A stretch of 64,000 bases of DNA from Hellea sp. (GTDB lineage Bacteria; Pseudomonadota; Alphaproteobacteria; Caulobacterales; Maricaulaceae): the NCBI GenBank assembly GCA_013002305.1, contig JABDKG010000040.1, forward strand, positions 1 through 64,000, given 5' to 3'. The notes under the pieces are model-generated. The model saw only the letters and a program-made list of their open reading frames with translations. It had not been told where the DNA came from and did not search any database. A program made the translations under genes and the position numbers. Every line of letters begins with the position of its first letter. Position 1 is the stretch's first letter. Positions 33,462-42,309 of the stretch are shown one piece after another.

Positions 33462-33883
33462 TCAAATCTTCGGCCGCTCGGCAGCCGATCCCTAATTTCC
33501 TGTGCCAGCGAAATATCCGCTGGAACAAGGTCTAATTCCACAATGCGATCAGGGTATAACCACTTGATCGCCTGTCCCTCTTTGGGGCGGGGGAACCCGT
33601 CCCATTGCCGGCAAAGATATAATGGCATGAACAGACTAAAATCCCCGTAATCATGTGAGGCGAAAGTGAAGGGCTGTAAGCAGCGCTCGCAAGGTTCGAT
33701 ACCTAGCTCTTCTCTTAATTCTCTTACCACGGCTTGTTCCGGTCGTTCATTCTTCTCCATTTTTCCGCCCGGGAATTCCCATTTCCCGGAAAAATCTTTT
33801 CCAACAGGTCGCTGTGACATCAAAATGCGTCCATCGACATCGATTAACGCGCAAGCCGCCACCAGCAAAACCTTAGAAGACAC
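33458..33883 (-). CDS. mutT: 8-oxo-dGTP diphosphatase MutT (NUDIX)
   Basis: 141 residues with a perfect Nudix box, GGKMEKNERPEQAVVRELRE followed by ELGI, and KWEFPGGK before it. Hydrolyses 8-oxo-dGTP to the monophosphate and prevents A:T to C:G mutation. The mutT-argJ-parvulin-secA block is common in alphaproteobacteria. Start GTG/ATG choice is not in doubt: MSSKVLLVAACALID. Overlaps the flp gene by 4 bases. Confidence 0.92.
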   Translation of the reverse strand: MSSKVLLVAACALIDVDGRILMSQRPVGKDFSGKWEFPGGKMEKNERPEQAVVRELREELGIEPCERCLQPFTFASHDYGDFSLFMPLYLCRQWDGFPRPKEGQAIKWLYPDRIVELDLVPADISLAQEIRDRLPSGRRFE

Positions 33884-33937
33884 TATCCTTCAATCCTTAA
33901 TTTTTGGGTAAGAAATATGGCCAGAATCACGCGTAAG

Positions 33938-35176
33938 CTAACTTCTGTAATCAGCGTTAATATCTATATAACGATGCGTAAGATCGCAGGTCCAGGCGGT
34001 AAAGACACCGGTTCCAAGGCCCAAATCGACGTTAATTTCCAAATTATCGCGCTTCATATAGGCCGCGCCGTCAGTTTCTTTGTACGATTTAACGGGCTGG
34101 CCGCGCCGGGCGATCACAAGCGGCCCGAGAGATACCGTCAGCTTATTAGGATCAGCCGGCTCGCCGGATTTACCGATCGCCATGACGATCCGGCCCCAAT
34201 TGGCATCCTCACCGGAGATTGCTGTCTTAACCAGCGGTGAATTTGCGATGCTCATAGCTACGGCCTTCGCGCTGTCATCATTGAGCGCGCCGGAGACATT
34301 AACGCTGATAAATTTCGTTGCGCCTTCGCCGTCTTTGATGACCTGATGAGAAAGGTTCAGCATGACTTTCAAGAGCGCGGTTTTGAAATCGTCAAGCGCC
34401 GGGTGTTGCGGGTCGGATATAATCGGATGATCAGCCGCGCCGCTGGCGGCCAGAATTACCATATCCGAAGTCGAGCAATCACTATCGACCGTGATGGCGT
34501 TGAAGGTCAGCTCATTAAATCCGGCGAGCATCGCCTGTAAGACGGCTTGGGAAATATTGGCGTCTGTCGCGATAAAGACCAGCATGGTTGCCATGTCCGG
34601 CGCGATCATTCCGGAGCCTTTGGCAATACCATTGATCGTGACGTCGACGCCGCCTATTTGTGTCGTCACACTGACGCCTTTGGCATAGGTATCAGTTGTC
34701 ATAATAGCACGCGCCGATTCTTCCCATAAATCATCCGACATATTGGCCGCCATATCGGGCATAGCGCGAACGATTTTAGCGACGTCGAGTTGTTCACCAA
34801 TGACCCCTGTCGAGGCTAAAATCACCGCCGCACTATCCGCCCCGTAAACCCGCTGCGCGACATCGGCGGTCAATTGCGCTGCTTTATCGCCGGCCTCGCC
34901 TGTAAACACATTGGCATTGCCGGAATTGACGACAATCAGGCGCGCGCTTTTGCGATCGTCCGGTGCAAGCAATGCCCGCCTAGACCAAGTGACAGGCGCG
35001 CCGGGCATAGAACTTTTGGTGAAAACCCCGGCGATTTGCGTGCCTGGGGCTCCGCGCAGCACCCACAGATCCGTTCTGCCTTTATAGCGAATACCGGCCT
35101 TGGCGACGGCCATGTCAAAGCCCGCGATCGGCGGCAAAGCTGGGAAGTTTTTCGGGGCGAAGGGAGAAATGGTCAT
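33938..35176 (-). CDS. argJ: Bifunctional ornithine acetyltransferase/N-acetylglutamate synthase
   Basis: 412 residues. The self-cleavage site KGSGMIAPDMATML is present, with the nucleophile Thr197 that becomes the N terminus of the beta chain. The oxyanion Thr-Thr pair is in MTTDTYAKG. The protein ends in the family-invariant WTCDLTHRYIDINADYRS. ArgJ recycles the acetyl group in arginine synthesis. It lies 14 bases downstream of the parvulin gene on the same strand. Confidence 0.95.
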   Translation of the reverse strand: MTISPFAPKNFPALPPIAGFDMAVAKAGIRYKGRTDLWVLRGAPGTQIAGVFTKSSMPGAPVTWSRRALLAPDDRKSARLIVVNSGNANVFTGEAGDKAAQLTADVAQRVYGADSAAVILASTGVIGEQLDVAKIVRAMPDMAANMSDDLWEESARAIMTTDTYAKGVSVTTQIGGVDVTINGIAKGSGMIAPDMATMLVFIATDANISQAVLQAMLAGFNELTFNAITVDSDCSTSDMVILAASGAADHPIISDPQHPALDDFKTALLKVMLNLSHQVIKDGEGATKFISVNVSGALNDDSAKAVAMSIANSPLVKTAISGEDANWGRIVMAIGKSGEPADPNKLTVSLGPLVIARRGQPVKSYKETDGAAYMKRDNLEINVDLGLGTGVFTAWTCDLTHRYIDINADYRS

Positions 35177-35190
35177 GGGGGTCTTTTTAT

Positions 35191-36102
35191 TTACTGCGTC
35201 GGTTCGTCAGTTAATTTCGAACTCGCATCAAGATATTCAATATCAGCATCCTGGCGCAATTCCTGGAGCAATTGGTCCATTCTTTTGGCGGTTAAGAGCG
35301 TTCGGATTTCGTCATATTGCGATTCAATATTGGGAAATGGAGCCGTGCGCCGGCCCTGAACTTCGACAATATGCCAGCCTTCGTCGCTGGCAAACGGCGC
35401 GAGGCGCGCTCCGACTTTGCCGGCGAATACCCGCCGGGAAAATTCAGGATTGAGCATGTCGCGATTTATATAGCCAAGCTCGCCCGCAGCTTCGCGCGAC
35501 GCACGGTCAATGGAATAGGCAATGGCGAGCGAGTCAAAGGTTTCGCCTGCTTCCAGACGCCGGACAATTTCCTTGGCCGTGGCTTCATCGGGGACTACAA
35601 TTTGCCGGGCTTTGACCTGGATCCTATTACCGCTCAGTTTTTTCTGGGCGTCATAATAATCCATGATCTCTTGATCAGAAATTGTTGCTTCGACCTGTTT
35701 TTTGATCAGAGCTTCGGACAAAAGCCGTTCATGGGTGAGGTTGACCCGGTTCAATATATCCCGGTTTTTGTTTAAATCACGTTTGGCCGCCGCATCCGAT
35801 AATAGTCTTTGCTGGACCAGATAGTCCAAAATATCCGTCTCCGAGAGCGTCGGAGCATCTTCCGGCCGGGTCGTCTCGAGATATTCGCGGGCCAGATCAA
35901 GCTGGCTTTGGGTAATGGCGCTATCATCTATAATCACGAGCGCAGGATCGTCTGCCGACATGGGAATATGCTGTTTGACCGGCTGAGGCTCAGCGCCGAA
36001 CATGGCCGCTAACAATAATAATAAAACGCCGCCGGCAATTGCGCCGGCGATTGCGAGCACCCGTTTACGGGGCATTTCGATTAGGTCTGAAGATTTGGAC
36101 AT
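35191..36102 (-). CDS. Membrane-anchored parvulin-type peptidyl-prolyl isomerase
   Basis: 303 residues. One N-terminal helix (about 13-31) is followed by a SurA/PrsA-like helical region and a parvulin domain (about 160-265) with EIVRRLEAGETFDSLAIAYSIDRASREAAGELGYINRDML. It should fold exported proteins on the periplasmic face of the inner membrane, in line with its place divergent from secA. The 112-base gap to secA holds a TTGACT at 36135 without a convincing -10. Confidence 0.9.
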   Translation of the reverse strand: MSKSSDLIEMPRKRVLAIAGAIAGGVLLLLLAAMFGAEPQPVKQHIPMSADDPALVIIDDSAITQSQLDLAREYLETTRPEDAPTLSETDILDYLVQQRLLSDAAAKRDLNKNRDILNRVNLTHERLLSEALIKKQVEATISDQEIMDYYDAQKKLSGNRIQVKARQIVVPDEATAKEIVRRLEAGETFDSLAIAYSIDRASREAAGELGYINRDMLNPEFSRRVFAGKVGARLAPFASDEGWHIVEVQGRRTAPFPNIESQYDEIRTLLTAKRMDQLLQELRQDADIEYLDASSKLTDEPTQ

Positions 36103-36214
36103 GTGATATTTTTTATCAAGTTTTCAGCGATTTATTGACTTACCGCACCATCGTTCTTAAGTCACCCCCGAAGACTATACCATTTGAAGCGGGAAACGCC
36201 CGTTTGGAGAGAAC

Positions 36215-39070
36215 ATGTTCGGCTTAGCCAAGAAATTTTTCGGGTCTGAAAATGACCGGAAGCTGAAAAAACTGCGCCCTATTGTCGATCACATCAACGG
36301 ATTAGAGCCCGAATTTGAGGCGATGACAGACGATGCGTTGAAGGCCAAAACCGCCGAATTTCGCCAAAGATTTGCGGATGGCGCTTCCCTTGATGACCTT
36401 CTTCCAGAAGCCTTTGCGACCGTGCGTGAGGCCGCGAAACGAACCCTTGGTCAGCGGCACTATGATGTACAGCTGATAGGCGGGATTACACTGCACCGCG
36501 GCGAGATCGCCGAAATGCGGACGGGTGAGGGTAAAACACTGGTCTCTACGCTTGCGGCCTATCTCAATGCGCTGGCGGGCAAAGGCGTCCATATTGTGAC
36601 CGTCAATGAATATCTGGCGCGGCGAGATTCCGAATGGATGGGCAAAATTTACGAATTTTTGGGCCTGACTGTTGGCTGTATAAATAATCATGAAGGCTGG
36701 GACCCAAACCGGCAATCGGCCTATCGCTGCGATATTACTTACGGCACCAATAATGAGTTCGGATTTGATTATCTGCGCGATAATATGAAATATTCAATTG
36801 TTGAGATGCTGCAGCGCGATCATGCCTACGCCATTATCGATGAAATTGACTCGATCCTGATCGATGAAGCCCGAACCCCGCTAATCATTTCCGGCCCAAC
36901 GGATGACCGATCCGAATTTTACACGGCGATTGATGCAATTATTCCGCGCATTGAGGAAGACGGTTATGAGCTTGACGAAAAGCGCCGCACAGCGACTTTT
37001 AATGAAGAAGGCAATGAGCAGATTGAAGGCATTTTAAGAGAGCTTGATTTGCTTAAAGGTGAAAGCCTTTATGACATTGAAAATGTTACCATTGTTCACC
37101 ACATAAATCAGGGCCTTAAAGCCCATAAATTGTTCATTCGCGATAAGGATTATATCGTCAAAAACGGCCAGGTCGTTTTGATCGATGAATTTACCGGCCG
37201 GATGATGGATGGTCGCCGCCTCTCTGATGGGCTGCATCAGGCGATCGAAGCTAAAGAGAAGGTCGAGATTAAGCCTGAAAATGTCACTTTGGCATCCGTG
37301 ACGTTGCAGAATTATTTCCGTCTTTATGACAAGCTCTCCGGCATGACCGGGACGGCCGAAACCGAAGCGTCGGAATTTGCCGATATTTATGAACTTGAAG
37401 TCCTGGTCATTCCGACCAACCGTCCAATTCAGCGGATCGACGAAGATGATGTGATTTACCGCACGGAACGTGAGAAGTTCAGCGCTATCATCGACGAGAT
37501 TCGGGAATGCCAAAAATTGGGGCAACCGGTTTTGGTCGGGACGGTTTCAATTGAGAAGTCCGAACGTCTGTCAGAAACTTTGAAACAGGCGGGTATTGAA
37601 CACCAAGTGCTAAATGCCCGCTTTCACGAACAGGAAGCCTCGATTGTGGCGCAGGCCGGCGTTCCCGGAACTATTACAATCGCGACAAATATGGCGGGCC
37701 GCGGTACCGATATTCAGCTTGGCGGCAATCCTGAGATGCAGCTCGAAATGGAAGTGCTCGCGGGCCGGGCCGACGAAATGGAAGCTCGGATCAAAGACCA
37801 GATCAACGAAGTCTATGAAAGCCGCAAAGGCCAAGTACCGCCGGGTCAACATAAAGCGTTTAAAGAAAATCTGCAGCAGCAAATTGCGCCGCAAATCCAC
37901 GCCGAAGTCGGCGCGGCTGTCCGCGAAGAAATTGAAAGCGGAAAGCACGCCAAGCGGGCCGAAGAAATTCTATCGGAAACACAAGGGTTGAAGCAGCAGG
38001 CGCTCGATGCGGGCGGACTCTATGTTTTGGGTACAGAGCGCCATGAAAGCCGCCGAATTGATAATCAGCTGCGCGGCCGGACCGGGCGTCAGGGCGATCC
38101 GGGCCGTTCAAAATTTTATCTCTCGACCGAAGATGATTTGATGCGGATCTTTGGCGGTGACCGCCTTAAAAACATGATGGGTAAAATGGGCTGGGAAGAA
38201 GGTGAAAACCTGACCAACCGCTTTATGTCCAAGGCGGTGGAACGCGCTCAGGTCAAAGTCGAACAGCGCAATTTTGATATCCGTAAAGACCTGCTCAAAT
38301 ATGATGATGTCATGAATGATCAACGTAAAACCATCTTTGAACAGCGCCTTGAATTTATGCGCGATGAAGACGTGTCCGACGTGATTGAAGATTTCCGCCA
38401 CCAGGTCTGCGAAGATTTAATCGCGCAATATGTGCCTAAAAAAGCCTTTGCCGAGCAGTGGGATCTCGATGGACTGGCCGAAAAGACCCGCGAAATTCTT
38501 TTGATGGATCTGCCGTTTAAAGAATGGGCGTCTGAGGAAGGTATTGCCGATGAGGAAATGCTGGAACGTTTGCGAACGACCGCTGATAAAATGGCGGCAG
38601 AATTATCCGCAACCGTTGATAAGGATGCTTATCGCGGCGCGGAAAAAGAAGTTCTCCTGAAGGTCATCGATACGAATTGGCGTGAACATTTGCAGCATCT
38701 GGATGCGCTTAAATCCGTCGTCGGGCTTCGGGCCCATGGTCAACGGGATCCGCTCCATGAATATAAATCAGAAGCTTTCACCTTGTTTGACAAACTGCTG
38801 ACCGATCTACGTGACGGCGTGACAACGGCGATCAACCGGCTTTTGATCAATGTGCAGGTGCAGCGCCAGCAAGAAAAACAAAAACGCGACGCCGAAGCGG
38901 CCGCTACAGCGCGCTCGCCTATGGAAATGGTTACCCAGTCTGCGCCCTCTGTCGCAGCCGGCGGTGAAACCGCTGATCTGGCCCCGGACGCATTAAAAGG
39001 CGTATCGCGCAACGCGCCGTGCCCGTGCGGCTCCGGCAAGAAAGTCAAGCACTGCCACGGCAAGGCCTAA
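36215..39070 (+). CDS. secA: Preprotein translocase ATPase SecA
   Basis: 951 residues. Walker [23 protein letters not shown], the DEAD-type box [22 protein letters not shown], motif [21 protein letters not shown], and a C-terminal zinc-binding SEC-C tail [18 protein letters not shown] that binds SecB and lipid. Full length for the family. Drives preproteins through SecYEG. Its promoter must lie in the 112-base divergent region to the parvulin gene. Confidence 0.98.
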   Translation: MFGLAKKFFGSENDRKLKKLRPIVDHINGLEPEFEAMTDDALKAKTAEFRQRFADGASLDDLLPEAFATVREAAKRTLGQRHYDVQLIGGITLHRGEIAEMRTGEGKTLVSTLAAYLNALAGKGVHIVTVNEYLARRDSEWMGKIYEFLGLTVGCINNHEGWDPNRQSAYRCDITYGTNNEFGFDYLRDNMKYSIVEMLQRDHAYAIIDEIDSILIDEARTPLIISGPTDDRSEFYTAIDAIIPRIEEDGYELDEKRRTATFNEEGNEQIEGILRELDLLKGESLYDIENVTIVHHINQGLKAHKLFIRDKDYIVKNGQVVLIDEFTGRMMDGRRLSDGLHQAIEAKEKVEIKPENVTLASVTLQNYFRLYDKLSGMTGTAETEASEFADIYELEVLVIPTNRPIQRIDEDDVIYRTEREKFSAIIDEIRECQKLGQPVLVGTVSIEKSERLSETLKQAGIEHQVLNARFHEQEASIVAQAGVPGTITIATNMAGRGTDIQLGGNPEMQLEMEVLAGRADEMEARIKDQINEVYESRKGQVPPGQHKAFKENLQQQIAPQIHAEVGAAVREEIESGKHAKRAEEILSETQGLKQQALDAGGLYVLGTERHESRRIDNQLRGRTGRQGDPGRSKFYLSTEDDLMRIFGGDRLKNMMGKMGWEEGENLTNRFMSKAVERAQVKVEQRNFDIRKDLLKYDDVMNDQRKTIFEQRLEFMRDEDVSDVIEDFRHQVCEDLIAQYVPKKAFAEQWDLDGLAEKTREILLMDLPFKEWASEEGIADEEMLERLRTTADKMAAELSATVDKDAYRGAEKEVLLKVIDTNWREHLQHLDALKSVVGLRAHGQRDPLHEYKSEAFTLFDKLLTDLRDGVTTAINRLLINVQVQRQQEKQKRDAEAAATARSPMEMVTQSAPSVAAGGETADLAPDALKGVSRNAPCPCGSGKKVKHCHGKA

Positions 39071-39122
39071 CGTCCCAATGGCCTGAAATGCATCAAGCTT
39101 CCGCAAAAACGCACAATAATTA

Positions 39123-39149
39123 GCCGCTCGTTCGCCGGGCGGCTTTTTT
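39123..39149 (+). terminator. Rho-independent terminator after secA
   Basis: GCCGCTCG (39123-39130) pairs with CGGGCGGC (39136-39143) around a short loop and runs into six T residues, 53 bases after the secA stop. Confidence 0.85.
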
Positions 39150-39241
39150 GATGCGGTGACAGTCGATAGTCACGCCAAATTCCTGTTTCAAGCATCTGCA
39201 TTTTAAACGCGCTTCACATAAGCGTTTGTTAGGAGAAGAAA

Positions 39242-39979
39242 ATGAAAAATTGCGCACTATCCCTGTTGGTTTTAGGCGGTACCACTTTAATAGCGCCGAC
39301 CGCGCTCGCCGGTGACGTCAGCGTCAGCACCTCAATTGATTATGTCACAGACTATGTGTTTCGCGGCGTTAGCCTTGCTGATAGCGCGGTTCAGCCCGGT
39401 GTCGAATTAGCGACAGGCGATTTTTATATCGGAGCCTGGGCGTCGACCGGCGTCGGAAACACGTCAGTCTTTGCGGGGGATGAGATTGATCTATATGCGG
39501 GCTACGGCGTCGCGCTTTCAGACAGTGTCAGTGCCGATCTGGGCGTGACCTATTACCACTATCCGCAAGGCGGCGGCCTGTTTGAAACCGATGGCGGCGC
39601 AGCCGGGACCTATGAGGTTTATGCCGGACTGGCATTTGACGCGCCGCTTTCGCCCTCCGTCTATGGCTATTACGATTTTACGCTGGAGGCCTTCACGGTC
39701 GAAGGCAGTGTCGGCCACTCTGTGCCTATGGGCCCTAAGACGTCTCTGGATCTCGGCCTTGCCGCAGGGCTTGTGGACGGCGACGGGTTTGGCTGGGAAT
39801 ATGGTCAGGCGAGCGCGGCCGTAGGCTATTCATTTACGGATGATGTCTCGGCCTATGTCGGCGCAAATTTTGCGCTTAATTCCGATGACCTTCTTAATTA
39901 TGAGGAATTTTTCACCGGCGATCTGATCGCGCAAGACAGCTTGTTCTTTTTCGGTGCGGGCGTTGCGGCAGGATTTTAA
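39242..39979 (+). CDS. TorF-family putative porin
   Basis: 245 residues. Signal peptide cleaved after ALA (about residue 23), then DVSVSTSIDYVTDYVFRGVSLADSAVQPGVEL, the characteristic start of the TIGR02001/Gcw_chp porin family, followed by alternating beta strands to a C-terminal aromatic LFFFGAGVAAGF. Outer-membrane beta barrel of unknown solute. A strong AGGAG is upstream. The end overlaps convergent accA by 4 bases. Confidence 0.88.
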   Translation: MKNCALSLLVLGGTTLIAPTALAGDVSVSTSIDYVTDYVFRGVSLADSAVQPGVELATGDFYIGAWASTGVGNTSVFAGDEIDLYAGYGVALSDSVSADLGVTYYHYPQGGGLFETDGGAAGTYEVYAGLAFDAPLSPSVYGYYDFTLEAFTVEGSVGHSVPMGPKTSLDLGLAAGLVDGDGFGWEYGQASAAVGYSFTDDVSAYVGANFALNSDDLLNYEEFFTGDLIAQDSLFFFGAGVAAGF

Positions 39980-40923
39980 AGAAGCGATCGTCCAATATTG
40001 AGAAATTTTTCCTTGCGGCGTTTGACGAGCTTCTCTCCGTCGATCGCCGCTAATTTCTCAAGCTCTTTAACCAGGCGAGCGCCCATCATTTTGACCATGT
40101 CCTCCGGGGCACGGTGGGCGCCGCCAACCGGCTCTTTGATAATTTCGTCAATAACGCCGAGTTTTTTAAGGTCCTGCGCGGTTATTTTCATGGCGTTGGC
40201 CGCATCTTTGGCTTTGGCTCCGTCGCGCCATAAAATTGAGGCGCAGCCTTCGGGCGAAATGACCGAATAGATCGAATGTTCCAGCATCATAACTTTATCG
40301 GCTGTGGCGATAGCGACCGCCCCGCCGGAGCCGCCTTCACCGGTAATTACGGTTATAAAGGGAACTTTTAGCGACAAACCCCGGTCAATCGAGCGCGCGA
40401 TGGCCTCGGCCTGACCGCGCTCTTCCGCGCCGCGTCCAGGGAAGGCTCCTGCGGTATCGACAAAGGAAATCAGCGGTAGGTTAAAACGCTCGGCCATATC
40501 CATCAGGCGAACCGCTTTACGGTAGCCTTCGGGCTGGGCCATGCCAAAATTATGCTTTAAGCGGCTTTCCGTGTCTTTGCCTTTTTCATGGCCGATCAGA
40601 ACCACGCTTTGCCCGCGTATTTTGCCCACTCCGCCCATAAGCGCCAGATCATCGCCAAATTTGCGATCCCCGGCCAGCGGCGTAAATTCAGTGATAAGCC
40701 CGGCAATATATTCGCTAAAATGCGGGCGAAGCGGATGGCGTGCCACTTGGGTTTTTTCCCATGCGCCGATCTTGCTATACACTGATTTCAGTTCTTTTTT
40801 GGATTGCGCCGTCAGATCTTTGATCTCGTCGGCATTGGCTTTGTTGTCTGCCGCTTTAAGTTCGCCGATTTTTTTATTAATCTCGGCAATTGTGCGTTCA
40901 AAGTCCAAATAGGTGTTAGGCAT
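39976..40923 (-). CDS. accA: Acetyl-CoA carboxylase carboxyltransferase subunit alpha
   Basis: 315 residues. MPNTYLDFERTIAEINKKIGEL opens as AccA does (LDFE), with GGKIRGQSVVLIGHEKG-like VGKIRGQSVVLIGHEKGKD, FVDTAGAFPGRGAEERGQAEAIA, and TGEGGSGGAVAIATADKVMMLEHS forming the carboxyltransferase site. With AccD transfers carboxyl from biotin to acetyl-CoA, first step of fatty acid synthesis. Its start codon shares two bases with a small divergent ORF (CATG at 40921-40924). Confidence 0.96.
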   Translation of the reverse strand: MPNTYLDFERTIAEINKKIGELKAADNKANADEIKDLTAQSKKELKSVYSKIGAWEKTQVARHPLRPHFSEYIAGLITEFTPLAGDRKFGDDLALMGGVGKIRGQSVVLIGHEKGKDTESRLKHNFGMAQPEGYRKAVRLMDMAERFNLPLISFVDTAGAFPGRGAEERGQAEAIARSIDRGLSLKVPFITVITGEGGSGGAVAIATADKVMMLEHSIYSVISPEGCASILWRDGAKAKDAANAMKITAQDLKKLGVIDEIIKEPVGGAHRAPEDMVKMMGARLVKELEKLAAIDGEKLVKRRKEKFLNIGRSLL

Positions 40924-41287
40924 GCAAAGACATCCGAGAGGGCTTATACTGAATATCGGAGCATATCAGAGCAATTCATTAGGGCAAGCGATACGCCGAA
41001 AGTTGAGGAACTTTATTTCAGGCGTTGGCGAGGATAGGCGGACCGTTATTTCCGCTAATGGAGAAGCGCTTGTCAGTATCGTCAATCCCGATCAATATAG
41101 AACAGAGGTGAGGGATTTGTCTGATGCTGAGATCAAAGACGTGACCCTCTCTCTTCGGCCTGATTTGCGCGCTGTCATTACTGGCCTGCACAGTGAGGTA
41201 AACCGGGTGCGAAGCGGCGATCTTAATTTGGCTCTTTATATTTCTTATAAATATCAATTTATCCAACCTCGACCAGCACTTTCATAG
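40922..41287 (+). CDS. Phd/YefM-like antitoxin-fold orphan (tentative)
   Basis: 121 residues if the ATG at 40922 is used; the frame has no other good start before the conserved part. From about residue 12, ILNIGAYQSNSLGQAIRRK then DRRTVISANGEALVSIVNPDQY follows the Phd/YefM order (beta strand, helix, and a basic hairpin ending in a VxP/Y-type segment). A helical C-terminal half follows. No toxin gene is next to it; xerD and accA flank it. It may instead be spurious, so confidence is limited. Confidence 0.4.
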   Translation: MQRHPRGLILNIGAYQSNSLGQAIRRKLRNFISGVGEDRRTVISANGEALVSIVNPDQYRTEVRDLSDAEIKDVTLSLRPDLRAVITGLHSEVNRVRSGDLNLALYISYKYQFIQPRPALS

Positions 41288-41375
41288 TCGCGGACTGATA
41301 GGAGCCCGGGCGATGACGGCTAATCTCTTGCTTCGTCAATCGAGCTTACAGTTAGAGGAAAATTCTTAATGAATT

Positions 41376-42308
41376 CTAAGGCTCAGAGTTTTTCGCCGCC
41401 AATGGATGCATGTCAAACACCAGAGCCTTCATGCGCTCATCCAGCACATGAGTGTAAATTTGTGTGGTCGAGATATCGGCGTGACCGAGCAGGGTTTGGA
41501 CGCTCCTAAGATCGGCGCCGTTAGCCAGCAAGTGGGTCGCAAAGGCATGGCGTAGAACATGCGGTGAGATTTTGGAAGGCGGCAGACCGGCCTCAATCGC
41601 GAGGTCTTTGAGTATTTGCGCGAACCACTCGCGGGTTAAAAACCCTTGTTTGGCGCTGGAGGGGAACAAGTATTTTTTGGCTCTCTCGGCGGCATCGAGA
41701 TCTTGCGGTAAGGTCTCGGCGCGGTGTTTAAGCCAGGCCTTGATGGCCTTTAAAGCAGGCGGCGTTAAGGGCACGAGCCGTTCCTTGCCGCCTTTCCCTT
41801 TAATCATCAGGCAGCCATCACGGCGCTGCACTGCCTGTGTCGTCAGCCCAACCAATTCACTCACCCGCAGGCCGCCTGCATATAATATTTCCAAGAGGCA
41901 TAGACGCCGAATGCCTTTTGAGCTGTCATCCTTATTCGCGGTTTCAAACAACAAATTGACATCCTGTTCGGATAAAATTTTTGGCAGCGGGCGGCCTTGC
42001 TTTGGGCCGCGTAAGTTTTGCGCCGGATTATCTTTGCGTAAATCATCCATTTGCAGGAAGCGGTAAAATTGTTTGACCGAAGATAATTTGCGCGCCGATG
42101 TGGAGGGGGCTAGTCCTTTTTTTGCCCAAACACCAAGAACAATCTCAAGATCAGGGGTCTGGGCTTTGATCAAATTCTGACGGTTTGCACATAAAAGCGT
42201 TTCCCAATCATCGAGATCGCGGCGATAGGCGTTGATTGTATTGTTTGAGGCGCCGCGTTCCGCCATCATCATTTCCAAGAAAGCATCTATCGCCGCGGCT
42301 GGGCGCAT
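41376..42308 (-). CDS. xerD: Tyrosine recombinase XerD
   Basis: 310 residues. N-terminal SAM-like core-binding domain (MMMAERGASNNTINAYRRDLDDW) and catalytic domain with Arg in YAGGLRVSELVGLT, HVLRHAFATHLL (His-x-x-Arg) and the tyrosine in TQIYTHVLDERMKALV. Housekeeping partner of XerC that resolves chromosome dimers at dif with FtsK; near accA as in other alphaproteobacteria. It is not evidence of an integrated element. XerC is not in the window. Confidence 0.93.
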   Translation of the reverse strand: MRPAAAIDAFLEMMMAERGASNNTINAYRRDLDDWETLLCANRQNLIKAQTPDLEIVLGVWAKKGLAPSTSARKLSSVKQFYRFLQMDDLRKDNPAQNLRGPKQGRPLPKILSEQDVNLLFETANKDDSSKGIRRLCLLEILYAGGLRVSELVGLTTQAVQRRDGCLMIKGKGGKERLVPLTPPALKAIKAWLKHRAETLPQDLDAAERAKKYLFPSSAKQGFLTREWFAQILKDLAIEAGLPPSKISPHVLRHAFATHLLANGADLRSVQTLLGHADISTTQIYTHVLDERMKALVFDMHPLAAKNSEP

Positions 42309-42309
42309 T

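Noticed and set aside
41376-42308. Tyrosine recombinase as sign of an integrated element.
   Set aside because: Sequence and neighbours (accA, aroK, aroB) fit housekeeping XerD; no att repeats, phage or plasmid genes nearby.
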